Source: Thermodesulfobium narugense DSM 14796 (lineage in GTDB: Bacteria > Thermodesulfobiota > Thermodesulfobiia > Thermodesulfobiales > Thermodesulfobiaceae). From it: a stretch of 64,000 bases of DNA. Positions 18,024 to 28,086 of the stretch are shown here, piece after piece. The stretch lies in assembly GCF_000212395.1 (NCBI RefSeq), contig NC_015499.1, forward strand, positions 1,313,421-1,377,420, written 5' to 3'. The notes beneath the pieces were generated by a model. That model worked only from the letters and a program-made list of their open reading frames with translations, made no database searches and had not been told where the DNA came from. Position numbers and translations under genes: made by a program. Position 1 is the first letter of the stretch. Each line of letters begins with the position of its first letter.

Positions 18024-18425
18024 TTACGAAAGTCTAGCCGAAATAGCTGACAATATGACTGATATCAAAAGTCCAGTAATTGTCGCTTCAATTTTGATAG
18101 AAACACCATATCCTACCATTTCAACATTGTGGGCAGCAATAGCAGGGCCAATAACCTGGCCTAAACCATAAAGAGTTACAACAAGACCTAAACCCTGAGC
18201 TACCCCACCCATTGTAATTAGCTTTTCCTGTGGAGATTCCTTAGAAATAAGACCAGCCCATGCCGCCCCAACAGGTACTATTGCAGCCCACACAGTACTT
18301 CTTGCAATAAAATAAACCAAAGGAGCTGCTACCAAAAGTAAAAACGTTATCATTACTAGATCTATTCTATCCCTAACAAATCCTTGTAAAGTAGATTTTT
18401 TTGTACTCAATTCTATTTCCTTCAT
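18024..18425 (-). CDS. Minimal TolQ/ExbB/MotA-like proton-channel protein
   Basis: This 133-residue membrane protein has about four hydrophobic segments. The last two resemble the conserved core of the MotA/TolQ/ExbB family: GGVAQGLGLVVTLYGLGQVI corresponds to the GLLGTVxGM helix, and EATITGLLISVILSAI to the TTxxGLxxAI helix. It is about half the length of ExbB/TolQ and lacks their large cytoplasmic loop. The partner gene downstream carries the expected single-Asp helix. A flux-type stator role is inferred from this pairing; an alternative is an unrelated small membrane protein. ATG 18425 follows AAGGGTG at a long spacing. Confidence 0.65.
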   Translation of the reverse strand: MKEIELSTKKSTLQGFVRDRIDLVMITFLLLVAAPLVYFIARSTVWAAIVPVGAAWAGLISKESPQEKLITMGGVAQGLGLVVTLYGLGQVIGPAIAAHNVEMVGYGVSIKIEATITGLLISVILSAISARLS

Positions 18426-18504
18426 ACTTCAAATTTCACCCTTCGTAAAATTAATTTATAACCTATACAATTTTAACAATAAAAAATAAAAAAACTTATT
18501 ATTT

Positions 18505-19122
18505 CTAAGAACTTCTATTTTTTAACCATTCTTTGAAAATTGTAAAAAATAAAAATAAAACACCTATTAACCACAATAAGGGTATTCCATATTCAATTAC
18601 TGGAGGATTTGGCATATTAAGAGATACGTTATTAGGAGTATTTGTCTGATTTTGTAGATTTTTATTAAGCCCAATATTTATTGTATTATTTCCCTTTTCT
18701 ACGCTTGCTCCAAGATTAAGTGCTGTAATCTCTAATGGAACCATTGTTCTATCCTGATAAATAAAAGCAGGAGCTAACATTCTTTCTTCTTTATTATTCA
18801 CATTTACTTGAGAACTTTCAATATAAAACTCTATACTTTTATCACCTAATGAAACTTTAACTGTTCTGTGTTGTTCATCCCATGTTACAGTTGCTTTTAA
18901 AGCTTCTGATACAAATCTTACTGGAACGTAAATTAACCCATATCTTATTACCGGAGGCACATCACTTTTGATTTCTTTCCCATCAACAATAATTTTCAAA
19001 TCGTTAGCAATTTTAATATTTGCATCTAAAATCTTTGATGCGCTAACTGGCGTTTGTTCTTGAGCATACGCAGTAGAAAATAGAATACACAGAGCAAAAA
19101 AAATAAAAATAATCCTCTTCAT
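18505..19122 (-). CDS. Copper amine oxidase N-terminal domain protein, C-terminally anchored
   Basis: This 205-residue protein has a signal peptide (MKRIIFIFFALCILFSTAYA, cleavage before residue 21). It then has a copper amine oxidase N1-type domain, roughly residues 40-155, recognisable from VDGKEIKSDVPPVIRYGLIY, VPVRFVSEALKATVTWDE and MVPLEITALNLGA. This domain is common in secreted proteins of Firmicutes-like and thermophilic bacteria and has no oxidase activity by itself. A C-terminal membrane helix (WLIGVLFLFFTIF) with a basic tail would tether it to the inner membrane facing the periplasm. It is 79 bases upstream of the TolQ/ExbB-like gene on the same strand and probably heads the envelope operon. 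Confidence 0.8.
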   Translation of the reverse strand: MKRIIFIFFALCILFSTAYAQEQTPVSASKILDANIKIANDLKIIVDGKEIKSDVPPVIRYGLIYVPVRFVSEALKATVTWDEQHRTVKVSLGDKSIEFYIESSQVNVNNKEERMLAPAFIYQDRTMVPLEITALNLGASVEKGNNTINIGLNKNLQNQTNTPNNVSLNMPNPPVIEYGIPLLWLIGVLFLFFTIFKEWLKNRSS

Positions 19123-19214
19123 ACTTTTAAAATCCTATAAAGCCATGCATATAATTTTTACTCCCTATATAAAAATATTCTTATATTATACACTGTCTTT
19201 AAAATATCCCAAAA

Positions 19215-20762
19215 TTATTCCCACTCTATTGTTGCAGGTGGTTTAGAGGATATATCATAGACCACCCTATTAACTTCATCTACCTCGTTTACAATCCTTC
19301 GGGCAATTCTATCAAGCAAGTCATAAGGTATTCTTGCCCAATCTGCTGTCATTGCATCGTCACTAGAAACTATTCTTAACACTATCGGATATGAATAAGT
19401 TCGCCTATCTCCCATAACTCCTACGCTTTTTATTGGTAAAAGCACAGCAAAAGCTTGCCATACATCCCTATACAATCCGGCATTAAAAATCTCTTCCCGA
19501 ACAATTGCATCAGCATCTCTCAAAATTCTTAGTTTTTCTCTAGTTATCTCACCTACAATTCTTATTGCTAGACCTGGTCCAGGAAAGGGATGCCTATAAA
19601 CAATTTCTTCAGGAAGACCAAGCTCCAAAGCAAGATTTCTTACTTCATCCTTAAATAAATTTCTAAAGGGCTCAAGAAGTTTAAACTTCATGTCTTCAGG
19701 GAGGCCAGCAACATTATGGTGCGATTTAATTCTTACTGCTTTGCCACCAACGCTAACAGCACTCTCTATTACATCAGGATAAAGAGTACCCTGCACCAAC
19801 CAATCAAAATCACCCAATCCTTTTATTGCATCTTCGAATGTCCTTATAAATTCTTCGCCAATAATTTTTCTTTTACGCTCTGGATCTGACACTCCTTCTA
19901 GTTTCGATAAAAATCTTTCTCTTGCATCGATAAATTTGACATTTAAATGGAATTCTTCATCAAATATCCTTTTAATATCTCTATTTTCATTTTTTCTCAT
20001 AAGACCTGTATCAACATAAAAGCATGTAAGATTGTCGCCAATAGCTTTGTGAACCAAAACAGCAGCAGCACTGGAATCAACTCCTCCAGATAGTGCACAT
20101 ATTGCCTTTTGATCGCCAACCATTTCTTTAATTTTAGATATAGAATCTTGTATAAAGGTAACCATAGACCATGTAGGCTTTGCTTTACAAATATCAAAAA
20201 CGAAATTTCTTATTATTAACTGTCCCTGTTCTGTATGAGCTACTTCAGGGTGAAACTGTACAGCATATATATTTTTTTCAGGAGAACAAACGCTTGCAAG
20301 TTTTTTGTTTTCGGTTATAGCAAGACAACAGAAGCCTTCTGGTAAAACCTTTACTTCGTCTCCATGACTCATCCATACGTTAATTTCATTGGTAACATTT
20401 TTGAAAAGTAAATTTTCACTTTCAAATTTTATTTTTGTTCTTCCGTATTCGTGTTTTTGACCCTGCTCTACGTGGCCACCAAGTTGTTGAGAAATAAGTT
20501 GCATGCCATAACAAATACCTAAAATTGGTATACCCATGTTTAATATTTCAGGATCCATTTTTGGAGCATCTTCATCATAAACAGAATTAGGACCACCTGA
20601 AAGAATAATCCCTTTTGGGCTGAGCTTAGCAAGTTCTTTGGCACTTATTGTAGGGGGGAAAAGTTCAGAATATACAGAACATTCTCTTACTCTTCTTGCA
20701 ATAAGTTGACTATATTGTGAGCCAAAATCTATTACTGCAATGAGATCCTTCTCAGAAGCCAT
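19215..20762 (-). CDS. guaA: GMP synthase (glutamine-hydrolysing)
   Basis: This 515-residue enzyme converts XMP to GMP. The N-terminal class I amidotransferase has its nucleophile C84 in GICYGMQL and the His/Glu pair in [12 protein letters not shown]. The ATP-pyrophosphatase domain follows with the P-loop ALSGGVDSS. The dimerisation domain ends in the family C-terminus [12 protein letters not shown] 20762 overlaps the guaB3 stop by one base, so IMP oxidation and XMP amination are co-expressed. Confidence 0.97.
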   Translation of the reverse strand: MASEKDLIAVIDFGSQYSQLIARRVRECSVYSELFPPTISAKELAKLSPKGIILSGGPNSVYDEDAPKMDPEILNMGIPILGICYGMQLISQQLGGHVEQGQKHEYGRTKIKFESENLLFKNVTNEINVWMSHGDEVKVLPEGFCCLAITENKKLASVCSPEKNIYAVQFHPEVAHTEQGQLIIRNFVFDICKAKPTWSMVTFIQDSISKIKEMVGDQKAICALSGGVDSSAAAVLVHKAIGDNLTCFYVDTGLMRKNENRDIKRIFDEEFHLNVKFIDARERFLSKLEGVSDPERKRKIIGEEFIRTFEDAIKGLGDFDWLVQGTLYPDVIESAVSVGGKAVRIKSHHNVAGLPEDMKFKLLEPFRNLFKDEVRNLALELGLPEEIVYRHPFPGPGLAIRIVGEITREKLRILRDADAIVREEIFNAGLYRDVWQAFAVLLPIKSVGVMGDRRTYSYPIVLRIVSSDDAMTADWARIPYDLLDRIARRIVNEVDEVNRVVYDISSKPPATIEWE

Positions 20763-21919
20763 TATTTACCCATCCCAAGCTTTTGGGCTTTCTGATAGAC
20801 TTTTCCCTCGGTAAGAAGAGATGGAGCAACAATAACCTCTACGTTATGTAATTCTCTAATAGTTTTAACTCCAAGAGTTGCCAGTGACAAAACCATAGCT
20901 CCTGCTATATTATGACAACCATAATCAAATCTAGCAGGGCCTACTAATATCTCCTTAAGAGTTCCGACCGTTCCTACTCTTATCCTTGTGCCTCGCGGCA
21001 AAACTGAATTAGGTGTAGCCATACCCCAGTGAAATCCCATTCCAGGAGCTTCTTGAGCCCTTGCTATAGGTGAGCCTATCATGACTGCGTCTGCACCCAC
21101 AGCTAATGCTTTAATCATATCTCCTGAATTTACCATGCCACCATCAGCAATTATAGGTATATATTTCCCAGTTTCATTAAAAAACATATCTCTTGCAGCT
21201 GCCGCTTCACTAATAGCAGTAGCTTGAGGCACGCCAATACCTAAAACTCCTCTTGTTGTACAGGCTGCACCTGGTCCAACTCCTATCAAGACCGCACTTG
21301 CTCCCTGCCTCATAAGACCAATAGTTGAAGAAAATCCAACTGTGTTTCCTACAATTACTGGAATTTCCATCATAGAACAAAACTCTTTTATATTCAATAT
21401 ATTTCCTTTGCTGCTTATATGCTTTGGTGCAATAACAGTCGCCTGAAGAACAAATATATCTGCACCAGCATCCCTTGCAATAGGACCAAACTCAGCAGCC
21501 ATTTGAGGAACGCTAGATACTGCTGCAATTGCTCCGTGAGATTTTACCTCTTGTATTCTTTTTATTATAAGTTCCGGCTTAATCGGCTCTTCATAAAGTC
21601 TTTGCATTACTGTTACAAAATCATCTGTTGATGCTGCTGCAATTTCTTCAAGTACAGGAACAGGATCATCATATCTTGTTTGAATGCCTTGCAAATTAAT
21701 TACTCCCAAAGCACCATATTTTGAAAGTTCTACTGCAATAAAAGGGTTTACTACAGAATCCATTGCTGAAGCAATAACAGGAATGCTAAATTCATAACAC
21801 CCAATTTTAACAGATATATCTACATCTTCTGGATCAATAGTCCTTTCGGTCGGCCTTAATGCAATTTCATCAAGACCATAACCTCTTCTTGTAATCTTAA
21901 ACTTTGAAATCTCTTCCAC
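20762..21919 (-). CDS. guaB3: IMP dehydrogenase, GuaB3-type (no CBS domains)
   Basis: This 385-residue (beta/alpha)8 enzyme belongs to the GuaB3 branch known from actinobacteria and cyanobacteria. The catalytic loop [20 protein letters not shown] carries the nucleophilic Cys, and [27 protein letters not shown] binds the phosphate. The CBS regulatory pair of canonical GuaB is absent. The family catalyses or is thought to catalyse IMP to XMP. Fusion by overlap with guaA supports a working role in GMP synthesis. The start is GTG 21919 after GAGGAGG. Confidence 0.9.
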   Translation of the reverse strand: MEEISKFKITRRGYGLDEIALRPTERTIDPEDVDISVKIGCYEFSIPVIASAMDSVVNPFIAVELSKYGALGVINLQGIQTRYDDPVPVLEEIAAASTDDFVTVMQRLYEEPIKPELIIKRIQEVKSHGAIAAVSSVPQMAAEFGPIARDAGADIFVLQATVIAPKHISSKGNILNIKEFCSMMEIPVIVGNTVGFSSTIGLMRQGASAVLIGVGPGAACTTRGVLGIGVPQATAISEAAAARDMFFNETGKYIPIIADGGMVNSGDMIKALAVGADAVMIGSPIARAQEAPGMGFHWGMATPNSVLPRGTRIRVGTVGTLKEILVGPARFDYGCHNIAGAMVLSLATLGVKTIRELHNVEVIVAPSLLTEGKVYQKAQKLGMGK

Positions 21920-21951
21920 TAATAATATACCTCCTCAAACGGATTAATTGT

Positions 21952-22797
21952 TTAATATCTTACATAATTTGTGTTATTTGAGCAAACATTTCCTTGAAGA
22001 AGCATTTTTAAAGTTACCGTATTTAATGGTATAAAATTAAACCTATCTCCCAAAAAAGCAGCTATTTTAAATAAGAATAAAGGAGCAGGCACAAAGATAA
22101 CCTTTTTCCCAACAATTTTTGCTATATATTCTATAAGTCCTCTGAAGTTCATTTCTTCTTCACCGCATATTTTTATAACATTGGATTCTAAGCTGCCATT
22201 CACGAGATCTTCAGCCACTTTTACAATTTTTTCAGCAACAAGTTCTACCTTTACTGGAGAAAATTTTACATCAATTTTTGGGAGAGGGAAAAAGCCTAAA
22301 CTCAAGGGTATTGACAAATCTTTTACTATACCTTCTTTTTCACCAATCACAATTGATGGTCTAATTATTGCATACCTCAAACCACTAGACTTTACTTTTT
22401 CTTCAGCTTGATATTTATATTTAAAGTAATCAGTAATATCTTTGCCTTTTTCCACTCCATTGGCACTTATTTGTACTAATGGAATGTTTTTATTAAATTC
22501 TACTATAGAGTCTATTAAATTTGACGCCGCATCAAAGTGCATAGTTTTAAAGGTAATCCCTCTTTTTGGTATCTCTTTAATTATGCCAACAAGATTAATT
22601 ACAACATCTGGTTTTAATTTAAGAGCTTCTTTTATAGAGTTTTTATCAAGAATATCGCCTTTAAAATGTTCGACATTTTTTTTATCTGATATCTTTCTTT
22701 TATGAGAAAACACTATAACTCTATTCTCTTTATCAAGTAAAGTTTTTACTACTCGTTTACCAATAAACCCTGTTCCACCAAAAATTAAAACTTTCAT
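21952..22797 (-). CDS. Atypical short-chain dehydrogenase, NDUFA9-like
   Basis: This 281-residue NAD(P)-binding protein has the N-terminal Rossmann motif GGTGFIGKRVV and the segments VVINLVGIIKE, VQISANG and KYQAEEKVKSSGLRYAIIRPS, typical of the complex I NDUFA9-like/atypical SDR group. The classical YxxxK arrangement is present only as YKYQAEE. The physiological role of bacterial members is unclear; quinone or sugar-nucleotide metabolism are both possible. The frame opens at GTG 22803, but ATG 22797 is the more usual choice (GAGGTG just upstream). It lies between purine and LPS genes on the same strand. Confidence 0.8.
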   Translation of the reverse strand: MKVLIFGGTGFIGKRVVKTLLDKENRVIVFSHKRKISDKKNVEHFKGDILDKNSIKEALKLKPDVVINLVGIIKEIPKRGITFKTMHFDAASNLIDSIVEFNKNIPLVQISANGVEKGKDITDYFKYKYQAEEKVKSSGLRYAIIRPSIVIGEKEGIVKDLSIPLSLGFFPLPKIDVKFSPVKVELVAEKIVKVAEDLVNGSLESNVIKICGEEEMNFRGLIEYIAKIVGKKVIFVPAPLFLFKIAAFLGDRFNFIPLNTVTLKMLLQGNVCSNNTNYVRY

Positions 22798-22866
22798 TTT
22801 CACCTCAAAAAAATTTATTATTCTATCTTAAAGAATTTAAAGAATAATTGCAAACGTGTAAATTTT

Positions 22867-23334
22867 TTAAAAACTTCTTATTTTGTTTAAAATGTTTGTT
22901 GTTGAGAAATCTTTATAAAAAGGAAATATTACAACTTTTCCACCATAGCGATGAACAGTTTCAGCCTCTGGGAGATCTTCAAGCTTATAATCTCCACCTT
23001 TAACGTGAATTAATGGTCTTAATCTTTCAATCGATGATATGGGGTTTTGCTCATTAAAAATAAAGCAATAATCAACAAATCTAATAGAAGCAACAACCAC
23101 GGCTCTATTTTCTTGTTTATTTATAGGTCTAGAATTGCCTTTTAATGCTTTAACTGAGCTGTCAGAATTTATCCCAACAACCAAATAATCTCCCAAAGTT
23201 TTTGCAAATTCGAATAATCTAATATGGCCTTCGTGTACAATATCAAAGCATCCATTTGTAAATACAACCTTTCTGCCTTCAACTAATAAAATTATTTCAT
23301 CTAAAGTCTTAAATACATCTGAAATTTTTTTCAA
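22867..23334 (-). CDS. rfaE2: D-glycero-beta-D-manno-heptose 1-phosphate adenylyltransferase
   Basis: This 155-residue nucleotidyltransferase has TNGCFDIVHEGHIRLFEFAK with the HxGH nucleotide-binding motif, HVKGGDYK, and a C-terminal STTNILNKIR end that matches RfaE2/HldE C-domains. It forms ADP-D-glycero-beta-D-manno-heptose for LPS core. The start is TTG 23334 after GAAAGG. The partner kinase lies directly upstream as a separate gene; in E. coli the two are fused as HldE. Confidence 0.92.
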   Translation of the reverse strand: MKKISDVFKTLDEIILLVEGRKVVFTNGCFDIVHEGHIRLFEFAKTLGDYLVVGINSDSSVKALKGNSRPINKQENRAVVVASIRFVDYCFIFNEQNPISSIERLRPLIHVKGGDYKLEDLPEAETVHRYGGKVVIFPFYKDFSTTNILNKIRSF

Positions 23335-23387
23335 ATTTTTAAAACCTTTCTATCAAAATTATCTAAATTTAAAAACAACCTATATGA

Positions 23388-24410
23388 TTATTCATTTTTT
23401 TTCGATTTTAGAACAATTTTATTATACAAGTCTCTAATTTCCTCTTCTCTAAGGTATCTTTCTATTTCATTAATACTAGTAGTCGAGGTTCCAACTTTTC
23501 TTACAACTATTGCAGCAGCAACATTTGCTAAAAATGTTGAATGAATCATATCGAACCCTGACATTAGCGCCAATGTTAAAACTGCTGTAACTGTATCCCC
23601 TGCACCTGTCACGTCATAAACTTCACTAGAAAATGCGGGGAAATTTATAGTTGATTCTTCAGTAAAAAGAGAAATTCCATCAGCACCCCTTGTAATATGA
23701 ACAGCCTTGCTGCCTAAAAGCTTTAAAAGTTCTCGTCCTGACTGAACAATATCCTCTTCACTCATTAACTTTCTGTCGAAAATAGCCTCAACCTCTTTGA
23801 GGTTGGGGGCAACCGTAGTAAAACCTTTGAATAAGAGATAATTTTTTGCTTTAGAATCAGCTACACAAACTCTATTATCAATTGAATTTACTAAAAATTC
23901 TATTACCTCTTTAGTAATTATTCCCTTTCTATAGTCAGAAACTATTATAGCGCCGCAATCAGGTATTTGTTTTTTTAAAGAATTTATTACTTTTTCAAGT
24001 TCCTCGCTATCAATCTGATTTGAATCTTCGCTATCTACTCTTAAAACTTGTTGTTTTCTGGCAATTAATCTGAGCTTTCTCGTTGTAGGCCTTTTTTTAG
24101 AAACAACCAGGCCAGATGTGTCTATATTTGAATCAAATAAAAGTTCTTTAAGCCTTTCTGACTCAACATCATTGCCGACAAGCCCAACAATAGAAACATT
24201 TGCCCCTAAAGAAGTTAAATTTTTCGCAACATTCGCAGCTCCACCAAGTCTAAATTCACTACTAATATACTTTAAGACTGGAACTGGAGCCTCAGGAGAA
24301 ATCCTTTCCATCTCCCCAAACCAATATTCATCAAGCATAATATCTCCAATAACTAAAATCTTTTTAGAAGTATTAAATTTTAAGGAAAAATTATGAATTT
24401 CAGAAAACAT
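23388..24410 (-). CDS. rfaE1: D-glycero-beta-D-manno-heptose-7-phosphate kinase
   Basis: This 340-residue PfkB-family kinase has the N-terminal IGDIMLDEYWFGEMERISPEA of HldE kinases, the LGGAANVAKNL block, and the anion-hole signature VYDVTGAGDTVTA with the catalytic Asp. It phosphorylates heptose 7-phosphate at C1 for LPS core synthesis and pairs with rfaE2 immediately downstream. ATG 24410 follows AAAGGA. The pair is good evidence for an LPS-bearing outer membrane. Confidence 0.92.
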   Translation of the reverse strand: MFSEIHNFSLKFNTSKKILVIGDIMLDEYWFGEMERISPEAPVPVLKYISSEFRLGGAANVAKNLTSLGANVSIVGLVGNDVESERLKELLFDSNIDTSGLVVSKKRPTTRKLRLIARKQQVLRVDSEDSNQIDSEELEKVINSLKKQIPDCGAIIVSDYRKGIITKEVIEFLVNSIDNRVCVADSKAKNYLLFKGFTTVAPNLKEVEAIFDRKLMSEEDIVQSGRELLKLLGSKAVHITRGADGISLFTEESTINFPAFSSEVYDVTGAGDTVTAVLTLALMSGFDMIHSTFLANVAAAIVVRKVGTSTTSINEIERYLREEEIRDLYNKIVLKSKKNE

Positions 24411-24445
24411 TACACAAATCCTTTCTAAAATTTATTATGAGTTAA

Positions 24446-25645
24446 CTAGAAGACTTTTCTCTTAACAAAATAAATAATCTTTTTAATAGCGTAAACAACA
24501 TCATCCACATCCTTTTCTGTTATATTTGCACCTATTGGAACAGAGAAAATTTTTTTACCTATTTTTGTAGCGACAGGAAATTCACTTTCTTCCAAAGAAT
24601 ATTTTTCTTTATAATATTTTTGTGTATGAAGGGGCAAATAATGTATTCCAGTTCCAATATTCTCATGCTTAAGTGCATCCATCATAAAATCTCTTGATAA
24701 AGAATCGTCAGTAATTTTTAAAATGAATAAATGATAAGAAGGTCTTCTTCTGTCAAATGAATATTCAATGGGTTCTATTTCATCAATTTCTGAAAACCTA
24801 TTGATATAAATTTTGGCAATTTCATCTCTAATTTTCCAATACCTTTCTATTTTTTCTAGCTGTTTTATTCCTAATGCCGCTTGAATATCAGTCATATTAT
24901 ATTTGAATCCAGGCTCAATCACCTCATAGTGTTTAAAACCTTCAGAAGAATACCTCTTCCACGCATCTCTCGATATGCCGTGAAGTGATAGTATTCTTCC
25001 CCTTTCATAAAGTTTATTATCCTTAACAACTAACATACCGCCTTCAGCCGTAGTAATGTTTTTAGTAGCATAAAAGCTGTAGCTTGAAAAATCTCCATAA
25101 TAAGAGATCTTTTTCCCATCCCATTCAGTCTCAATAGCATGAGCAGTATCGTTAATCCAAACCAGATTGTGTCTTTTTACTATTTCACTAATTTTTTCAA
25201 TGTTACACGAATTTCCTGCCATATGAACCGATATTAAAGCCTTTGTTTTTTCATTAATCTTTGATTCAATAAGATCTTCATCAAAGTTTAAATCTGATTC
25301 CTTTATATCAATAAAAACAGGCTTTGCTCCGACATGTTCAATAACATTTGCGCTTGAAGCAAAAGTCAAAGTAGTTGTAATAACTTCATCATTATTTCCG
25401 ATTCCAGCAAGAACAAGTGCAAGAAAAAGACCAGCCGTACAAGAATTAAGAGCTATACAATTTTTTACACCAATATATTCAGAAAACTTTTCCTCAAACT
25501 TTTTTACTCTTGGTCCTGTTGAAATCCAACCTGATCTTAGCGTCTTGACTACCTCTTCAATTTCATCTTCTTCAATCCTTGGCTTTCCAAAAACCAAAAA
25601 GTCTTCTCTTTGGGGCTTTCCACCCTCCAATGCTATCTTTTCCAA
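24446..25645 (-). CDS. DegT/DnrJ/EryC1-family sugar aminotransferase
   Basis: This 399-residue fold-type I PLP enzyme has the internal-aldimine lysine K195 in FYATKNITTAEGG, and NDTAHA upstream. The family aminates nucleotide-linked keto sugars for LPS O-units or related glycans. The specific sugar cannot be read. The start is TTG 25645 with AGGAGGT at ideal spacing. It stands between a GT4 glycosyltransferase and the heptose genes, so a role in LPS or surface-glycan assembly is likely. Confidence 0.9.
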   Translation of the reverse strand: MEKIALEGGKPQREDFLVFGKPRIEEDEIEEVVKTLRSGWISTGPRVKKFEEKFSEYIGVKNCIALNSCTAGLFLALVLAGIGNNDEVITTTLTFASSANVIEHVGAKPVFIDIKESDLNFDEDLIESKINEKTKALISVHMAGNSCNIEKISEIVKRHNLVWINDTAHAIETEWDGKKISYYGDFSSYSFYATKNITTAEGGMLVVKDNKLYERGRILSLHGISRDAWKRYSSEGFKHYEVIEPGFKYNMTDIQAALGIKQLEKIERYWKIRDEIAKIYINRFSEIDEIEPIEYSFDRRRPSYHLFILKITDDSLSRDFMMDALKHENIGTGIHYLPLHTQKYYKEKYSLEESEFPVATKIGKKIFSVPIGANITEKDVDDVVYAIKKIIYFVKRKVF

Positions 25646-25693
25646 ATAAAACCTCCTAAAGTGATTTATAAAACTTAGTCTTAAAAACTGCCA

Positions 25694-26794
25694 TCATCTT
25701 AAAAGTGATTTATAAATTTCATAATATGACTTAACCATTTTATCAAGTGAAAAATTCTCGATTACGTGCTTTCTTCCTTCCTCTTTAATTTTTATTATAC
25801 TTTCATCTTTATTAAAAAATTTATTTAAAAACTCTTTCATAGATCGATATATCGATTCTGAATCTGGATTTACTAAAAAACCAGTTTTATTATTAATAAT
25901 TATCTCATTTGTTCCGGCAATATCAGTCGCTATTACAGGCACTTCCATTAAAAGTGCTTCTATTAGAATTGTAGGCAAACCTTCCTTTTCTATTGAAGAG
26001 GATATATAAAGATCGAATGAGCACAGAAGTTCAACCAAATCATCTCTTCTACCTAGAAAAATTATATCTTTTTCAATTTTTAAATTTTTTGCATGTTGTC
26101 TAAGTTCAGATTCTAGCTCTCCGTCCCCAACTACAACAAGAACAATTGCTTTATCTTTATAGTCATCTTTAATTTTTCTAAAAGATTCAAAGAGTAGTCT
26201 ATGTCCTTTCATGGGAGAAAGCCTTGCAACAATACCTATGGAAAAAGTTTCGGAACTAATGCCAATTCTAGATTTAGCCCGATCTTTGTTTATTTTCTTT
26301 GGAAAATAATTCTCAAAATTAATACCATTATAAATCTGTGTTATATTGCCTGAAAATCCTTTTTTAATAAAATCTTTTTCAACAGATTTAGAACACGCTA
26401 CTACAACGTCTGAATTCAAAAAATATTTTATAGAACTAACCTTTTGGGCGCTTGAAACAACCTTCACCTTAATTAATTTTTTTGCCATTCCAGCATAAAG
26501 AGCTGCTCTTGATAGTTGAGAATGAACAATATCAATTTTTTGATTTCTGATAATATTAACCAGTTTAAAGTAAGAAAACGGATCAAAAAAACCTTTAAAT
26601 TGAATAGGAATAATATTAAAGGCTGGCTTGTCGGCCAGCCTAATTTTATAATCATTTAGGAAATCATAAGTATAACCATTATCTGGCATACCTATAACAT
26701 TTTCTACATTGTAATTACATAAACCATACACAAAGTCAGCGAAAGTTTTTTGCCAGCTAAGTTCACCTTCATTCAAAAGATGTAAAATTCTCAT
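25694..26794 (-). CDS. GT4-family glycosyltransferase
   Basis: This 366-residue GT-B protein has the acceptor domain at the N-terminus, SIGIVARLSPMKGHRLLFES at the start of the donor domain, VVVGDGELESEL, and the donor-binding block YISSSIEKEGLPTILIEALLMEVPVIATDIAGTNE (E-x7-E pattern). It is a retaining transferase of the LPS/exopolysaccharide type. Donor and acceptor are unknown. The ATG at 26794 has only a weak ribosome site. It heads the surface-sugar run on this strand. Confidence 0.9.
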   Translation of the reverse strand: MRILHLLNEGELSWQKTFADFVYGLCNYNVENVIGMPDNGYTYDFLNDYKIRLADKPAFNIIPIQFKGFFDPFSYFKLVNIIRNQKIDIVHSQLSRAALYAGMAKKLIKVKVVSSAQKVSSIKYFLNSDVVVACSKSVEKDFIKKGFSGNITQIYNGINFENYFPKKINKDRAKSRIGISSETFSIGIVARLSPMKGHRLLFESFRKIKDDYKDKAIVLVVVGDGELESELRQHAKNLKIEKDIIFLGRRDDLVELLCSFDLYISSSIEKEGLPTILIEALLMEVPVIATDIAGTNEIIINNKTGFLVNPDSESIYRSMKEFLNKFFNKDESIIKIKEEGRKHVIENFSLDKMVKSYYEIYKSLLR

Positions 26795-26878
26795 AAACTA
26801 TTTACTAGTTCAATGCTTATCAAATTACTTCAAATTCTTAATCAAAAAAGGTGAGTAAAGGATACAAATGATTTTAAT

Positions 26879-28003
26879 CTAATATTTCATGCTTGCAGGT
26901 CTGGCTTCAAGAGTAACAGGTATTTCCATGATTTTACCAGATCTGTACAGAGTTACTTTAATCACATCTCCCACGTTATGAGTAAGAATTATATTTGGTA
27001 AAGTATAAACGTCAACTTCCTTATTATCAATCTTTAGGATTATATCTCCAGGTAAAATGCCAGCCTTCTCTGCAGGAGAATTTGGTAAAACCCTTGCTAC
27101 ATAGACAGCTGCATTTTGTTTAATTCCCATCTGGCTCAACTGATATTGATCAACAGGCAGCATGTCAATTCCAAGATATGGGTGAACAACCTCATGATTT
27201 GTTATTAATTGGTTCAATATATTTTTTGCAGTGTCTATTGGAATCGCAAAACCAATCCCCTGTGCATAAGGTATAATTGCAGTATTAATACCTATTACTC
27301 TTCCATTAATATCTACCAAAGGCCCACCTGAATTTCCTGGGTTTATAGCGGCATCAGTTTGAATAAATGGACCAGCATTATAAGCAGATGTTTGAACTCT
27401 TCTGTCTAGCGCGCTTACAATACCAAGAGTCACAGTACCAGAAAAACCATATGGATTGCCTATTGCAATAGCCCACTCTCCTAACTGAAGGTTTGAAGAC
27501 GAACCAAGCTCTGCTGCAGGTAGACCTGTAGCATTTACTTTTACCACAGCTAAATCAGTAACAGGGTCTGCTCCAATCACCTCTCCATCAAATTTTCTGC
27601 CATCAGAAAGAGTGACTTTCACCTTTGTTGCATTGGCAATTACATGATTGTTAGTAAGGATTAATCCATCACTTCTAATAATAACACCAGATCCAAGCCC
27701 TTCTTCGGGAATTGGTTTCATTGGAATTCCAAAGAAATCAGATATAGGATTTTTAACGTACATTAAAGTGTTTATTTGAACAACGCTTGGCATAACTTTC
27801 TTTACTGCTTCAACTATAGGGGAATCTACAGACATATCTATTGCAGCTACAGCAGTTGAAGGCGCAACTTTTACCGGAGGTCTAAAAGCGGGAAATGCCC
27901 ATATTGCGCCTAGAACTAGCATTCCTCCCAAACAAGCTGCTACAAAAAAGAAGATTGATTTTACCAGGACTTCTTTAAGTTTATTTCCTTTTTGTTCGTA
28001 CAT
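26879..28003 (-). CDS. HtrA/DegP-type serine protease with PDZ domain
   Basis: This 374-residue protein has an N-terminal membrane anchor (residues about 15-40), a trypsin-like domain with catalytic H120 (TNNHVIA), D150 (DPVTDLAVVKV) and S225 (NPGNSGGPLVD), and one C-terminal PDZ domain (about 275-365). Anchoring plus a single PDZ matches DegS/HtrA-type periplasmic quality-control proteases. ATG 28003 follows TAGGAGG. It sits alone between the glycosyltransferase and rpoC. Confidence 0.95.
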   Translation of the reverse strand: MYEQKGNKLKEVLVKSIFFFVAACLGGMLVLGAIWAFPAFRPPVKVAPSTAVAAIDMSVDSPIVEAVKKVMPSVVQINTLMYVKNPISDFFGIPMKPIPEEGLGSGVIIRSDGLILTNNHVIANATKVKVTLSDGRKFDGEVIGADPVTDLAVVKVNATGLPAAELGSSSNLQLGEWAIAIGNPYGFSGTVTLGIVSALDRRVQTSAYNAGPFIQTDAAINPGNSGGPLVDINGRVIGINTAIIPYAQGIGFAIPIDTAKNILNQLITNHEVVHPYLGIDMLPVDQYQLSQMGIKQNAAVYVARVLPNSPAEKAGILPGDIILKIDNKEVDVYTLPNIILTHNVGDVIKVTLYRSGKIMEIPVTLEARPASMKY

Positions 28004-28086
28004 AAAAACCTCCTAACTTTATATACTTTGGAAAACATTTTTATTACGAAAATTATATCCTAAAAAATGTTGTATTACATTAAAAT

